A DNA stretch of 12,000 nucleotides from contig JACVTC010000094.1 of NCBI GenBank assembly GCA_016946835.1, positions 650,501 to 662,500 on the forward strand, in the 5' to 3' direction. Source of the DNA: Neocallimastix lanati (nom. inval.) (Eukaryota > Neocallimastigomycota > Neocallimastigomycetes > Neocallimastigales > Neocallimastigaceae). Below, in pieces: positions 1 to 8,998 of this stretch (within the stretch, counting starts at the first letter, position 1; each line of letters begins with the position of its first letter). The notes beneath the pieces are model-generated. The model did no database searches, was not told the DNA's origin, and saw nothing but the letters and a program-made list of their open reading frames with translations. The position numbers were made by a program, and so were the translations under genes.

Positions 1-1090
1 TACTAAAAAATTTTGCCAAATCAATTTAAACCTTAAGGTTGATTTTAACCACTTTTTTTTTTATTTTTTATTTATATTATATATAATATGTTTTATTATA
101 TATTATATATTATGTTATGTATTATATGTTATATATATTATTTATTATTTATTTTTTTATTTATTCCATTTTTAAATTTTTAAAACTTGAATATTATATT
201 AACCAATAATTTTTTATTATTTAATAGCCTAACCTAAAATAAAAATTTGATTTAATATAGTGTGTAATATATTATAAATATACTTTATTATATTCAATTC
301 ATTTAATTAATGTTTGGTTAAACATAAAAGTTTATTTATATTTAAATTTTATATCTACTAATAATGATAGAATTAAACTTTATTAAATTTATTTTTAATT
401 TATATATGTATATTATAATTGATTATAATATATGTGTAATAAAAATTAATTTATTTATTATCTATTGAATTAGTCAATAAGGAAAAAAGAAAATAATACA
501 AAAAATAAAATAAATTAAAATTTATATTTAATTGATCAAATATATTACAATGTATTGTACTATATGAAATCTTTATTAAATACAAATGATAATACAATCC
601 ATAAATATTATTCTCTTATTCAAATAAATTATTTTAATTAGTTTTGATTTATATACATAATTCATTACTAATAATAATATATGTCACTCATATATTTATA
701 ATTAAGTGGAATATAAGTAAAAGTTAAAATTAAATATTGACATCTATTGATGCTAAAAAATTGTATACAAATATAGAAATTAAAATTATTAAACTATATT
801 AATTAATTAATTAATTAATTAATAAATATGAAAATTAATTTTTTTTTTGAAAAACAAAAAATTTAATTTCCTATCAACGAATAGAATAAATAGAAAGAAA
901 AGAAAAAAATAAAAAAAAAAGTTGAAAAGGAGAATTATTATTATTACATCATATATAATCATATATATTAAATACTATATATTATATATAATATATATAT
1001 TAAATACTATATTTCATATAGCATACAAAGCATATCATAAAAGTTAACATAGAACATAGAATATAATATATCCTATAAATGATATATATA
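1..1090. other. AT-rich intergenic DNA, no gene seen
   Basis: Dense stops in all frames. It contains ATATA-type alternations (70-140, 950-1015), a TTAA tetramer array (about 799-822) and a purine-rich patch (880-935). No exon-like stretch, tRNA or recognisable element was seen. Confidence 0.6.
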
Positions 1091-1094
1091 TTAT

Positions 1095-1202
1095 CATATA
1101 TATATTAACCTATATATACCATATAATTATCATATATATATTAACCTATATATATCATATATTTAACATATATATATTAACCTATAATCTATGTAAGCTT
1201 TT
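1095..1202. repeat. 36-bp tandem repeat, three copies
   Basis: CATATATATATTAACC starts at 1095, 1131 and 1167, exactly 36 nt apart. The first two units match over most of their length; the third diverges after about 20 nt. The flanks (940-1090 and 1200-1265) are AT alternations with related words such as ATATATTAAATACTATAT near 965 and 995, which may be older copies. Confidence 0.75.
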
Positions 1203-1640
1203 ATATAATTTATTTATATATATGATATAATATATATATCCTATATCATAATATATGATATGATATATTAAGAGTTCATTTATTACTGAATTCTCATAAA
1301 ATTGTTGAATTTTTTTTTTTTTAGTTCTCTCTAAATAAATAAAAATAAAAAATGTTGATTTGTTGTTTTTTTTTTGGCATAAATTATCAATTAACTTATT
1401 ATATATCATTAATATTAATAGATGTCATTTATTTATTTTTATTATCTATATATTATATATTATATATTATATAGAATTTATTATATATTATTAATTAACC
1501 TTTACTCCATTTCAAATATAAACTTAATTTTTATTATTTATTTATTAATTATTAAATATCATTACAATTTATAAGCTTATTATTATTGATTATACTCTTA
1601 ATTCTATTATTCATTTTTCAATCATGATTATTTATTATAC

Positions 1641-2155
1641 ATTAATAAATACTCTTTTTATTATTATTTATTATTTATTATTTATTAATAAATACTCTTT
1701 TTATTATTATTTATTATTTATTATTTATTAATAAATACTCTTTTTATTATTTATTATTTATTATAAATACTCTTTTTATTATTTATTATTTATTATTTAT
1801 TATTTATTAATAAATACTCTTTTTATTATTTATTATTTATTATTTATTAATAAATACTCTTTTTATTATTTATTAATAAATACTCTTTTTAATTATTTAT
1901 TATTTATTATTTATTAATAAATACTCTTTTTATTATTTATTATTTATTATTTATTAATAAATACTCTTTTTATTATTTATTATTTATTATTTATTATTTA
2001 TTATTTATTATTTATTAATAAATACTCTTTTTATTATTTATTATTTATTATTTATTATTTATTATTTATTATTTATTAATAAATACTCTTTTTATTATTT
2101 ATTATTTATTATTTTATTATTTATTATTTATTAATAAATACTCTTTTTATTATGA
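1641..2155. repeat. Nested minisatellite: 12 copies of a fixed core separated by heptamer runs
   Basis: The core TAATAAATACTCTTTTTATT recurs 12 times with little change. Its ACTC starts at 1651, 1694, 1737, 1769, 1816, 1856, 1882, 1923, 1963, 2024, 2085 and 2140. Spacings are 43, 43, 32, 47, 40, 26, 41, 40, 61, 61 and 55 nt. Most differ from 40 by about a multiple of 7 because the spacer is built from TTATTTA heptamers that vary in number. Most copies contain the perfect 14-bp palindrome ATTTATTAATAAAT; the first and fourth lack it. A degenerate thirteenth copy may follow at 2155-2180. No coding role is visible. Confidence 0.9.
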
Positions 2156-2179
2156 ATTAATTCTTTTTATTATTCAAAT

Positions 2180-3640
2180 GATTTAATAATAAATTAAATC
2201 TTTATTATTCATAATTATGCAATTATTAATTGTTTTGATATTTTTTGTTTTTTATTATTATTATTATTAAAAAAAAAAAAAAAGTTTATTTCATAATTAA
2301 TTTATTTTATAATAAAAAATTTTTTTTCTTCTTCTTCTTAAATTCTTTTATTTTTTTTTTTTTTTATTTTTTTTTATTATTTTATATTCTATTTAGTTTG
2401 TAAATTTTATTTTTTTTTATAAAAAAAAAAGATAAAAATAATAAAAATTTATATAATTTATTTAAATTATTTTGATTTTATATATTTTTTATCTTTTACT
2501 TATTTTTTTTCATATTACTTTTTTTTTTTTTTAAAGAAAACGAAATTTTATTTACTTAATTCTAATTAATATTTAATTATTATTATAATTATGTTATTAA
2601 ATATAGAAACAGATGCAATAATAATCTATAATTAATAATATTTTTTTTAAATAAATATTATATAACAATAATTGTATAATATTTCAATAATAATAAATGA
2701 AACAGAAATAAAATATAAATAAATAGAATAAATAATTCATTTCCAAATTCAAGAAAAATATATATATAAAAACGTAATTTTTTTTTTTTTTTTATTTTAT
2801 TAATATATATGAAAACTTTTATTGACAAAACACCAATCATAGAATTTAATATTAATAGTTATAAAAGGCAATAAATAATAAAAATAAATTCTATTTATAA
2901 AAATAATGAATAGTTATTATAATTATTAAGAAATTGTTTTGTAATAACAAGAGGAAATAAAAAATATATATGCATATATAATTTTTTTGTAAACAAATAA
3001 TATTCAGAAGAAAAAAAAAAAAAAAAAAGGATTTAAGAAAATGTTTTTGTCAATCAAATATAAACATATATAGATAAAAAAAAAAACTAAATAATAAAGT
3101 TTAATATCCATGGGAAATTTTGATGAATTTTTATGACTAACTTTATTTATTTTTGTTGACATTAAAATTTGGATATAAATGAACAGAAAATAAAAATAAA
3201 GTTAGATAAACAGATAAATAAATATATGATAAATAAAATAAATAAATAGGAGGATATGAATCGTTATTAAAATGAATGGAATAATAATAAAATAATGTTT
3301 GAGAGTTTAATCAAAAATAATCAAAAAAAAATATAACTATATAATAAATAAATTTATTTAAGGAGTCTAATAAAATTTTAAAACTTATAAAGTTATTATA
3401 TATTATTATTATATATTAAATACTAATAAAATTTATTTATTTCCTTTTTTTATTATTTAAATTTTTTTAGGTTTTATAGAGTATATCAAAACGATGTATA
3501 TATATTGATATATATAGATTTTATAAAAAAAAAAAAAATTTAGAATAAAGAAGTTGATAATCATAAAAACAACTTTATTTAATTTATTTATTTTTTCTAT
3601 AGTATATTAAACTACAATATATATATTTATCAAGAAATAA
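2180..3640. other. AT-rich intergenic DNA, no gene seen
   Basis: Alternating T-rich (2220-2540) and A-rich (2690-3060) stretches. A 60-codon open frame on the minus strand (2658-2840) is Ile/Phe/Leu/Lys/Tyr-only noise. One modest hairpin is visible: 3137-3148 is the exact reverse complement of 3194-3205 (CTAACTTTATTT), with imperfect pairing continuing inward. Otherwise nothing was recognised. Confidence 0.55.
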
Positions 3641-3921
3641 TAATTTTTTTTATAAAAAAAAAAGTAAAAAAGTAAAAAATAAAAAAAATAAGCAAAAATA
3701 AAATTTTATTAATAAAGTATAAATAAGAGGCAAACTAAACAGAAAAAAATAAGAGCAAAAGCAATATCAATACTACAAAAAAATAAAAGTAAAGATAGAG
3801 AAAACAAAAAAAAATTGAAAATAATTGAAGGAAAAAAAAAAAGTAAAAATATCATAAATAAAAATAAAAAAATAAAGAATAAAGATTTTAAATAGAAAAA
3901 AAATAGAATAAATAAATCAAG
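3640..3921 (+). promoter_or_regulatory. A-rich 5' flank and probable leader of the CYRI/FAM49 gene
   Basis: The roughly 280 bases before the start codon are strongly biased to A on the coding strand, with scattered G and few T. They contrast with the T-rich stretches further upstream (3420-3475, 3575-3600). Such a switch from T-rich to A-rich DNA is common around transcription starts in very AT-rich eukaryotes, so this is probably the 5' UTR with the core promoter just upstream. No single TATA element can be told apart in this composition. The bases before the ATG are AATCAAG, with A at -3. The exact transcription start is not determined. Confidence 0.4.
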
Positions 3922-6051
3922 ATGGGTTCTTTAGTATCAATTTTACAAAATAATAACGATAATAATCCAGATATTCTTCTTGATTTCGAAAGTAAATATA
4001 TAAACTAATAAAAAAATGAAATCTTGAAAAGTATAAAAATATAATACAAAATTCTTAAATTAATTGATATTTAAAAATTATTTTTTTTAATAAATTATAA
4101 AGATCCTCGTCCTATACCAGAAGAAGAACAATTATATCATTATGTCGTTGAACTTTTAAATCGTTCCAATGCTATATTACAATCCTTAAGACAATACACT
4201 GGTTGTGGAGAGCTTATACGAAAAGTAGGGTTTTTTATATATATATATCATATATAATATCAGCAATTAGAAATATCCTTTAATATATAAAGGAGAAAGT
4301 AGGAAGAAGTTTAAATTTTAATTTATATTTTGAAATAATTTTTATATTATTAATAAAAAATTAGGCGATTTCAAATCCGTGTCCTCAGACTGAAGAAGAT
4401 GCTTGGAATGCCCTATGTCCTTCAGCTATGAAACTTAGAAAGTATTATGAATTCTCACAAAGAATAGAAGATATATTCCCAAGAATTTTATATGTATTAT
4501 GTAATGGAAATATCATTCAAAATTTAGAAAGATATCAAGCGACAACTCGCAAATTAGCTGATTTGTTAAATTTTGTACTCCAATTCGATGATTTAAAGGT
4601 ATATTATTTAAATAGTATTTAATAATCTTTATTTAAAACTTTTTTTATTTATAAAAAAAAGAATTATTTTAAAAGAAAAATAATACAAATATATATTAAT
4701 TTTTAATTTTTTAATTAAAATATTATATATTTTATATAATAATAATATTATTATTAACAATAATATTTATTATCATTATAATTTTTATTCTAATTCTTTA
4801 TTGTAGATGACAAATCCTTCTATTCAAAACGATTTTTCATATTATCGTCGTTTGTTAAGTAGAGTAAAAAACAATCACAAGGTAATTATTAATATTTATT
4901 TTTTATTTATTTATTTTTATTTTTATTTTATTTTATTTTATTTTATTTTTAAAAAAAAAATTTTTTTAAATATTTAAGTTATATATATAATAATAAAACA
5001 AAAGTAGCAAAATAAATATTGTTTTTATTTTATTTTGTTTAAAAAATTTTTAAATAATTAATATTATAATAAAATTTATATATATATATATTAAAGATAA
5101 ATAAGCAAAATGTACCAGTTAATGATGAATTAGCCAATAGAATGTCTTTATTCTATGCTTATTCTACCCCAATGTTCAAAGCTATAACCGATTCAACTTT
5201 AACTTTTGTTAGTCCAGTAAGTTTGAAATATAAATAAAATCTTTAATATATAAATTGAATTTTTTTTTTTTTTAAAAAGAAAGACGAAAGCAAAAAAAAA
5301 AAAAAAAAAAAAAAAGGAACTCTATGTAATTTTTAAAATTATAATATTTATCATTAATATTAATATTTTTCTTCAAAACTTATTATTCATAGTCTAGTAA
5401 ATCAAATATTTCAGCTGCTCAAGTTGGTGAATGTTTATCCTTAATAACATACATTTGCTATAATGCCGTTTCAAAATACAGAGTTCAATCCCAGCCAATG
5501 ATTTCATTTTGTCTTCGTGTTATGGTTGGATGTATCATTTTATTTGATCATATTGATCCAGAAGGTGCCTTTGTAAAGAATTCCAAAATCAATGTATGTT
5601 TTTTTTTTTTATTTAATATATATATTATAGGTTTATATATTTTTATAAGTAAAAATTAAATAGATTAGAACGTAAATTTTTTAATTTGGAATAATAATAA
5701 ATAATAATAATAAAAATTGTTATAAAGAAAAACAATAATTGATATAGATAATAGGATAATAGATAATGTATAATAGAATTTAATATTTTTTAAAGAAATA
5801 TATATATAAAAAAAAAAAAAAAAAAAAAAACTAAGAATTATTATATTAATATTTTAAACAAAAAAAATTTTTTTTTCTATTTTTTTTTTTTTAATCTTTA
5901 TATATATACTTAATAGATAAAAGGTTGTATTCGTTTAATACAAGGATCAGCTGGTGTTGATGCTGATTCATTATTAAATACACTTAGATTTACCTCTAAG
6001 CACGTAAATGATGAAACAACTCCAAAAAGTATAAAGAATTTATTAAATTAA
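3922..6051 (+). CDS. CYRI/FAM49 family protein (Rac1-binding regulator of SCAR/WAVE), seven exons
   Basis: I read seven exons: 3922-3991, 4103-4224, 4365-4598, 4807-4881, 5097-5216, 5393-5593 and 5917-6051 (TAA). Every intron is GT-AG and every junction keeps frame, giving about 318 residues; animal CYRI-A/B are about 324. Recognition rests on strings shared with animal FAM49: DFEN at 21-24, YEFSQR at 92-97, [14 protein letters not shown] at 143-157, [11 protein letters not shown] at 178-188, SFCLRVMVG at 245-253, and NDETT near the C-terminus. The start MGSLVSIL resembles an N-myristoylation site (Gly2, Ser6), as in the animal proteins, so membrane attachment is expected. Arg156-Arg157 align with the CYRI-B arginine pair (160/161) that contacts active Rac1. 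From the family I infer that it binds Rac-GTP and restrains the SCAR/WAVE-Arp2/3 complex, limiting actin protrusions. The start codon has A at -3 and G at +4. The single-domain protein looks complete, with no in-frame stops. The family call is firm; the cellular role in this organism is inferred. Confidence 0.93.
3992..5916 (+). other. Six spliceosomal introns of the CYRI/FAM49 gene
   Basis: Introns lie at 3992-4102, 4225-4364, 4599-4806, 4882-5096, 5217-5392 and 5594-5916, with lengths of 111, 140, 208, 215, 176 and 323 nt. Donors are GTAAAT, GTAGGG, GTATAT, GTAATT, GTAAGT and GTATGT. Acceptors end AAAG, TTAG, GTAG, AAAG, ATAG and ATAG. Intron 1 is phase 1 (it splits Asn24); the other five are phase 0. 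All are much richer in A+T than the exons and carry long A or T runs. Intron 4 also has a TTTTA pentamer array at about 4915-4948, and intron 5 a run of A after 5290. No nested gene or structured RNA was seen. The boundaries follow from reading frame and family conservation; the intron 4 acceptor has an in-frame alternative at 5104-5105. Confidence 0.85.
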
Positions 6052-6320
6052 TTTAATAATTCGTCAAATTCTTTTTTTTTTTTTTCTTTTTTCTTTTTTT
6101 GGATATATAATATAATCAACATTTTATTTGAAAAAAAAAGAAAAAGAAAAAAGAAATTTATTAAAATTTGTAATTAAATCAACCTTAATTATTACTATTT
6201 TTTTTTCCACATTATGATTTTTAATTAATTTAAAAATAAAATAAAAAGTATTTTTTTTAGTATATCACGAAGTATTTTAATTTTATATTACTTTGTTTAT
6301 ACTTGAATAAAATAAAAATA
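6052..6320 (+). terminator. 3' UTR and probable polyadenylation region of the CYRI/FAM49 gene
   Basis: After the TAA comes a T-rich tract (6070-6100) and then an A/G tract (6130-6156) that can pair with part of it: 13 nt at 6086-6098 are the exact reverse complement of 6141-6153. An AATAAA hexamer occurs at 6306-6311. AATAAA is frequent by chance in DNA of this composition, so it is only a candidate poly(A) signal. The cleavage site cannot be placed. Confidence 0.3.
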
Positions 6321-6414
6321 AAAAATGATAAATAATCAATATATAAATAAATATATTTATTTATATACAAAAAAAAAGAATAAAAAGAAAAAAAGAAAAA
6401 GATAATAATATCAT

Positions 6415-6450
<36 letters not shown>

Positions 6451-6660
6451 AAAATAAAATTAAATTAAATAAAATAAAATATAAAAATAAAAATAAAAAT
6501 AAAAATAAAAGGAAAAAAAATAGTAAATAACAAAAAATAATAATAATAATTTATTAAAGGTTACCTCCAGAGTAACAGAAATAGCAAATCATATATGGAA
6601 ATTAGAAAATTGTAGAAAAAAAAATTATAAATAATAAAGGAAATATTAATAGTATAAAAA

Positions 6661-6702
<42 letters not shown>
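6661..6702. repeat. AAT trinucleotide microsatellite
   Basis: About 14 uninterrupted AAT units. A similar TTA array lies at about 8899-8927, TTAA at about 799-822, AAAT at about 8086-8110, and ATAAAA hexamers at 6481-6510. These are the clearest short SSRs; they have no visible coding context. Confidence 0.9.
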
Positions 6703-6719
6703 TAAAAAAACACATAATA

Positions 6720-6752
<33 letters not shown>

Positions 6753-6840
6753 ATTTTTTTTATATATTAATAAAATGTATGTTCATATATAAATAATAAG
6801 AAATTAATAATGACAAAAAAAAAAAAAAAATAAAAGTATC

Positions 6841-6900
6841 AAAAAAAAAAAAAAGAAAAAAAAAAAAAAAAAAAAAGAAAGAAAGAAAAAATAAAAAAAA

Positions 6901-6934
<34 letters not shown>
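6841..6934. repeat. Poly(A)-poly(T) inverted tracts
   Basis: A purine-only region (6841-6891, including A21 at 6856-6876) is followed after about 30 bases by T29 at 6906-6934. The two tracts can pair over about 20 bp as a hairpin or cruciform. Origin and function are unknown; tract length could also be affected by sequencing or assembly. Confidence 0.6.
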
Positions 6935-6937
<3 letters not shown>

Positions 6938-7067
6938 TTTTCATTCTCAATAACAAGTAATTAATAACATTTTAATCTAAAATAAATAAATAAAATATAA
7001 ATAATTAAAATAATTAAAATAATTAAAAATTAAAATAAATAAATATATTTATATATGTGTATAAAAG

Positions 7068-7108
<41 letters not shown>

Positions 7109-7140
7109 GTTTGTTTTGTTTTGTTTTGTTTTGTTTTATT
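7109..7140. repeat. GTTTT pentamer microsatellite after a 29-nt T run
   Basis: Five to six GTTT(T) units follow directly on T7080-7108. It is one of the few G-containing simple repeats here. A short Phe/Leu/Cys-rich open frame running from 7107 is produced by this repeat and is not a gene. Confidence 0.85.
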
Positions 7141-7214
7141 TTTTGCTTTTTGTTTGTTTATTATGTTTTAATTTTACTGGGAATGCAATTATTATTATTA
7201 TTATTATTATAATA

Positions 7215-7400
7215 ATAAAAAAGATTTTTCCAGATCCACGGAGGGTTGATGGAGAAGGAATAGCCAATATCGGTTGTACTAATTATAGCTTTCTGTGATT
7301 CTGATGATAATCGATGGCTATCCTTTCTAAAGTGGCTTCTAGTACGAAGAGAGAAAATTGGAATACTGGAAGACTTGTAGAAAGTGAACATGGTGTTTTA
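7215..7400 (+). pseudogene. Decayed LINE reverse-transcriptase fragment (fingers region)
   Basis: This island is clearly richer in G and C than its surroundings. Read on + across several frames it gives GCTNY (about 7273-7287), then 12 codon-lengths later LSKVAS (about 7324-7341), then about 16 residues later SEHGV. The spacing matches the conserved order NYR.ISL....K.LSK......Q.GF in non-LTR retrotransposon reverse transcriptases. The expected arginine and ISL residues after NY are lost, several stops interrupt the stretch between GCTNY and LSKVAS, and at least one frameshift follows at about 7345-7350. No catalytic motif is present. I infer an old truncated LINE copy. The match is short and degraded, so a different coding relic is possible. 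Confidence 0.45.
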
Positions 7401-7491
7401 TATTGTTTTAAACCGGATATGTAGTAACATTGGAGTTGTAAAATTAATAATATCATGTAGTTTCTACATATTATCATTGTAATGAATCTTC

Positions 7492-7526
<35 letters not shown>

Positions 7527-8020
7527 CAGTATTATTTTGAATATGTATTTTTCAATAGTATGATTTAATCTCTCATATAGCTATTGTAAAATGGAAATGT
7601 AGGAGATTGATTCACTCCAAAACATGTATTTAAGATAGTATTCAACTGGATGGGAATCTTTTTATATTCTTTCACTACTAATATATTTTTTTTTTTTTTC
7701 TTTAATCTACATTTAGCTAATTTATGATTATTTAACAAAATTTTTTTTTACATTTTAAAGAGCTTTATTAATTGAAAGAATTACAATCATACAAAAGATA
7801 AAAAGAAACGATTATTCATTTTAACAGTTTTATACATGAAGTTTTGTATCAATAAATTACTAACCCTTATGATTAATTATAAATATTATATCGGCAATAC
7901 CGGATAAAATCAATGATTTACAAATCATCAAGAACGATATTTTTCAATCTTTTATATATTCAACACCAACAATTTTTTTTTTTTTTTTTTAAGTTATTTA
8001 AAAGGAGTTTACTTTCTCTT

Positions 8021-8055
<35 letters not shown>

Positions 8056-8103
8056 TAATATTTTTATTTCATTTTATATATTAAAAATAAATAAATAAAT
8101 AAA
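7401..8103. other. Intervening DNA between two LINE fragments, possibly further decayed relic
   Basis: Patches at 7540-7680 and 7760-7970 have more G and C than ordinary intergenic DNA here. One frame on + stays open from 7873 to the TAA at 7990-7992 and reads ISAIPDKINDLQIIKNDIF before running into the T tract. I cannot assign it to any family; it may be more transposon debris. T27 (7496-7522) and T31 (8023-8053) lie within. Confidence 0.35.
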
Positions 8104-8152
8104 TAAATAAACCATGATCAATACAGGATTTGTATTGATCATGGTTTATTTA
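8104..8152. repeat. 22-bp perfect inverted repeat with a 5-nt loop
   Basis: Bases 8104-8125 are the exact reverse complement of 8131-8152, separated by GGATT (8126-8130). The arms contain CCATGATCAATACA and TGTATTGATCATGG, so this is not just AT self-complementarity. The left arm runs into an AAAT tetramer array (about 8086-8110). The right arm appears to continue into the LINE fragment. Possible origins are an inverted duplication formed at insertion, or the hairpin of a small non-autonomous element; no target-site duplication could be identified. Confidence 0.9.
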
Positions 8153-8500
8153 ATCGTAAAAATGCTTTGGTTAAAAATTAAAAAGAAGCTATCTCACCCT
8201 TAGGTACTCTAATTCTACTTCGTCAAACGTTTTAAGGGGACAAACAGGATTAACTATTTATTTTTCTCATTCGGATCTATTGAATGAATCGTTTTGCTGA
8301 ACATTATAGTGAACTAGGCTTCTGATGTTACTCAACATAGTCTGGATAATAAATACTGGGGTTAATTTTATTTGAGAATTAATCCTAATAATAATAATCC
8401 TACTTGGGATATTAATGATCCTATCACTATGGAAGAAATTCAAAACACTATGCTTGGTATGAAAAATAATATAGCTCCTTGACTCCGATGGTAATAAATG
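8131..8500 (+). pseudogene. Decayed LINE fragment: linker before the reverse transcriptase, plus the start of that domain
   Basis: Broken reading frames on + give, in order: SPLGT near 8195-8209; RFAEHYSEL at 8290-8316; after a one-base frameshift near 8317-8320, SDVTQHSLDNKYWG at 8321-8362; a TAA at 8363; then NPTWDINDPITMEEIQ and MLGMKNNIAP at 8396-8479; a further frameshift, and SDG. This is the usual order between the endonuclease and reverse transcriptase of LINE ORF2 proteins: (A/W)EHF..L.SD.T..S, then ITxEEI..AI..MKNNKAPG.DG, which opens the RT domain. At least two frameshifts and several stops make it inactive. Similarity ends near 8500, where ordinary AT-rich sequence resumes, and the 5' side begins within an inverted repeat. 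The LINE assignment is confident; the clade is not determined. Confidence 0.8.
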
Positions 8501-8895
8501 AAATAATAAAAATCATTATTTTCTTTAAAGTTTTATTTTTATTTTTATTTTATTTTATTATTATTATTTTTTTTTTTTAAATTTAAAATATTATTAATGT
8601 TTCCAATTCATTAAATTAGAAATTTAATGAAAACTTTTTTCAAGGTTTCATGGTTATAATAATAATAAAAAAAAGAAGTTAAAAATTTATTAGTAACTGA
8701 AACTTTTTATTTTTATATTTATTTTTTAATTTATTTGTTTGTATTTAAAATATATATATGTATGTATATATTTTTTTATTTTATTATTATTATATTATTT
8801 TAACTATTATTTTGTTTTATATTTTATTTAATTTTTTTTTTATTATATATTTATATTTATATATATATTTTTTTTTGCACTTTTGTTTCTAGTTG

Positions 8896-8927
<32 letters not shown>

Positions 8928-8959
8928 CTTATTTTATTCATCTACTTCTATATTAAAAT

Positions 8960-8998
<39 letters not shown>

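Larger units (their letters stand above)
6321..7200. other. Simple-sequence intergenic DNA with long A and T tracts
   Basis: Holds A29 (6420-6448), ATAAAA hexamers, the AAT array, the A/T inverted tracts and T29 (7080-7108). The only complex patch is about 6559-6615, with a small hairpin (GTTAC 6560-6564 with GTAAC 6572-6576). No gene was seen. Confidence 0.55.

Noticed and set aside
1182-1409. 75-codon open frame on the minus strand
   Set aside because: The peptide is Ile/Tyr/Lys/Asn-rich, follows the ATATA repeat and poly-T tracts, and has no domain, splice signal or coding composition.
2658-2840. 60-codon open frame on the minus strand
   Set aside because: Composed of Ile, Phe, Leu, Lys and Tyr from A/T runs; no sign of selection on codons.
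3640-3921. Possible TATA box or specific promoter motif
   Set aside because: In DNA of this composition TATA-like words occur everywhere; none can be singled out.
4428-4622. Open frame starting at an internal ATG on +
   Set aside because: It is the interior of CYRI exon 3 (Met86 onward) read through the donor at 4599 into intron 3; not a separate gene.
3922-6051. Non-standard genetic code (TAA/TAG reassigned, as in ciliates)
   Set aside because: No in-frame TAA, TAG or TGA occurs within any CYRI exon, and the reading ends at TAA exactly where the family's C-terminus is expected.
7107-7298. 63-codon open frame on +
   Set aside because: Its first half is translation of GTTTT repeats and its middle of TTA repeats; only the end overlaps the LINE relic.
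7161-7477. Two overlapping open frames on the minus strand
   Set aside because: Antisense to the stretch whose plus strand shows RT-like spacing (CTNY...LSKVAS...SEHGV). Neither peptide resembles a known family, though the relic is decayed enough that this is not certain.
7913-8098. 61-codon open frame on +
   Set aside because: Half of it is poly-Phe from T tracts; the same DNA reads more protein-like in another frame (7873-7992).
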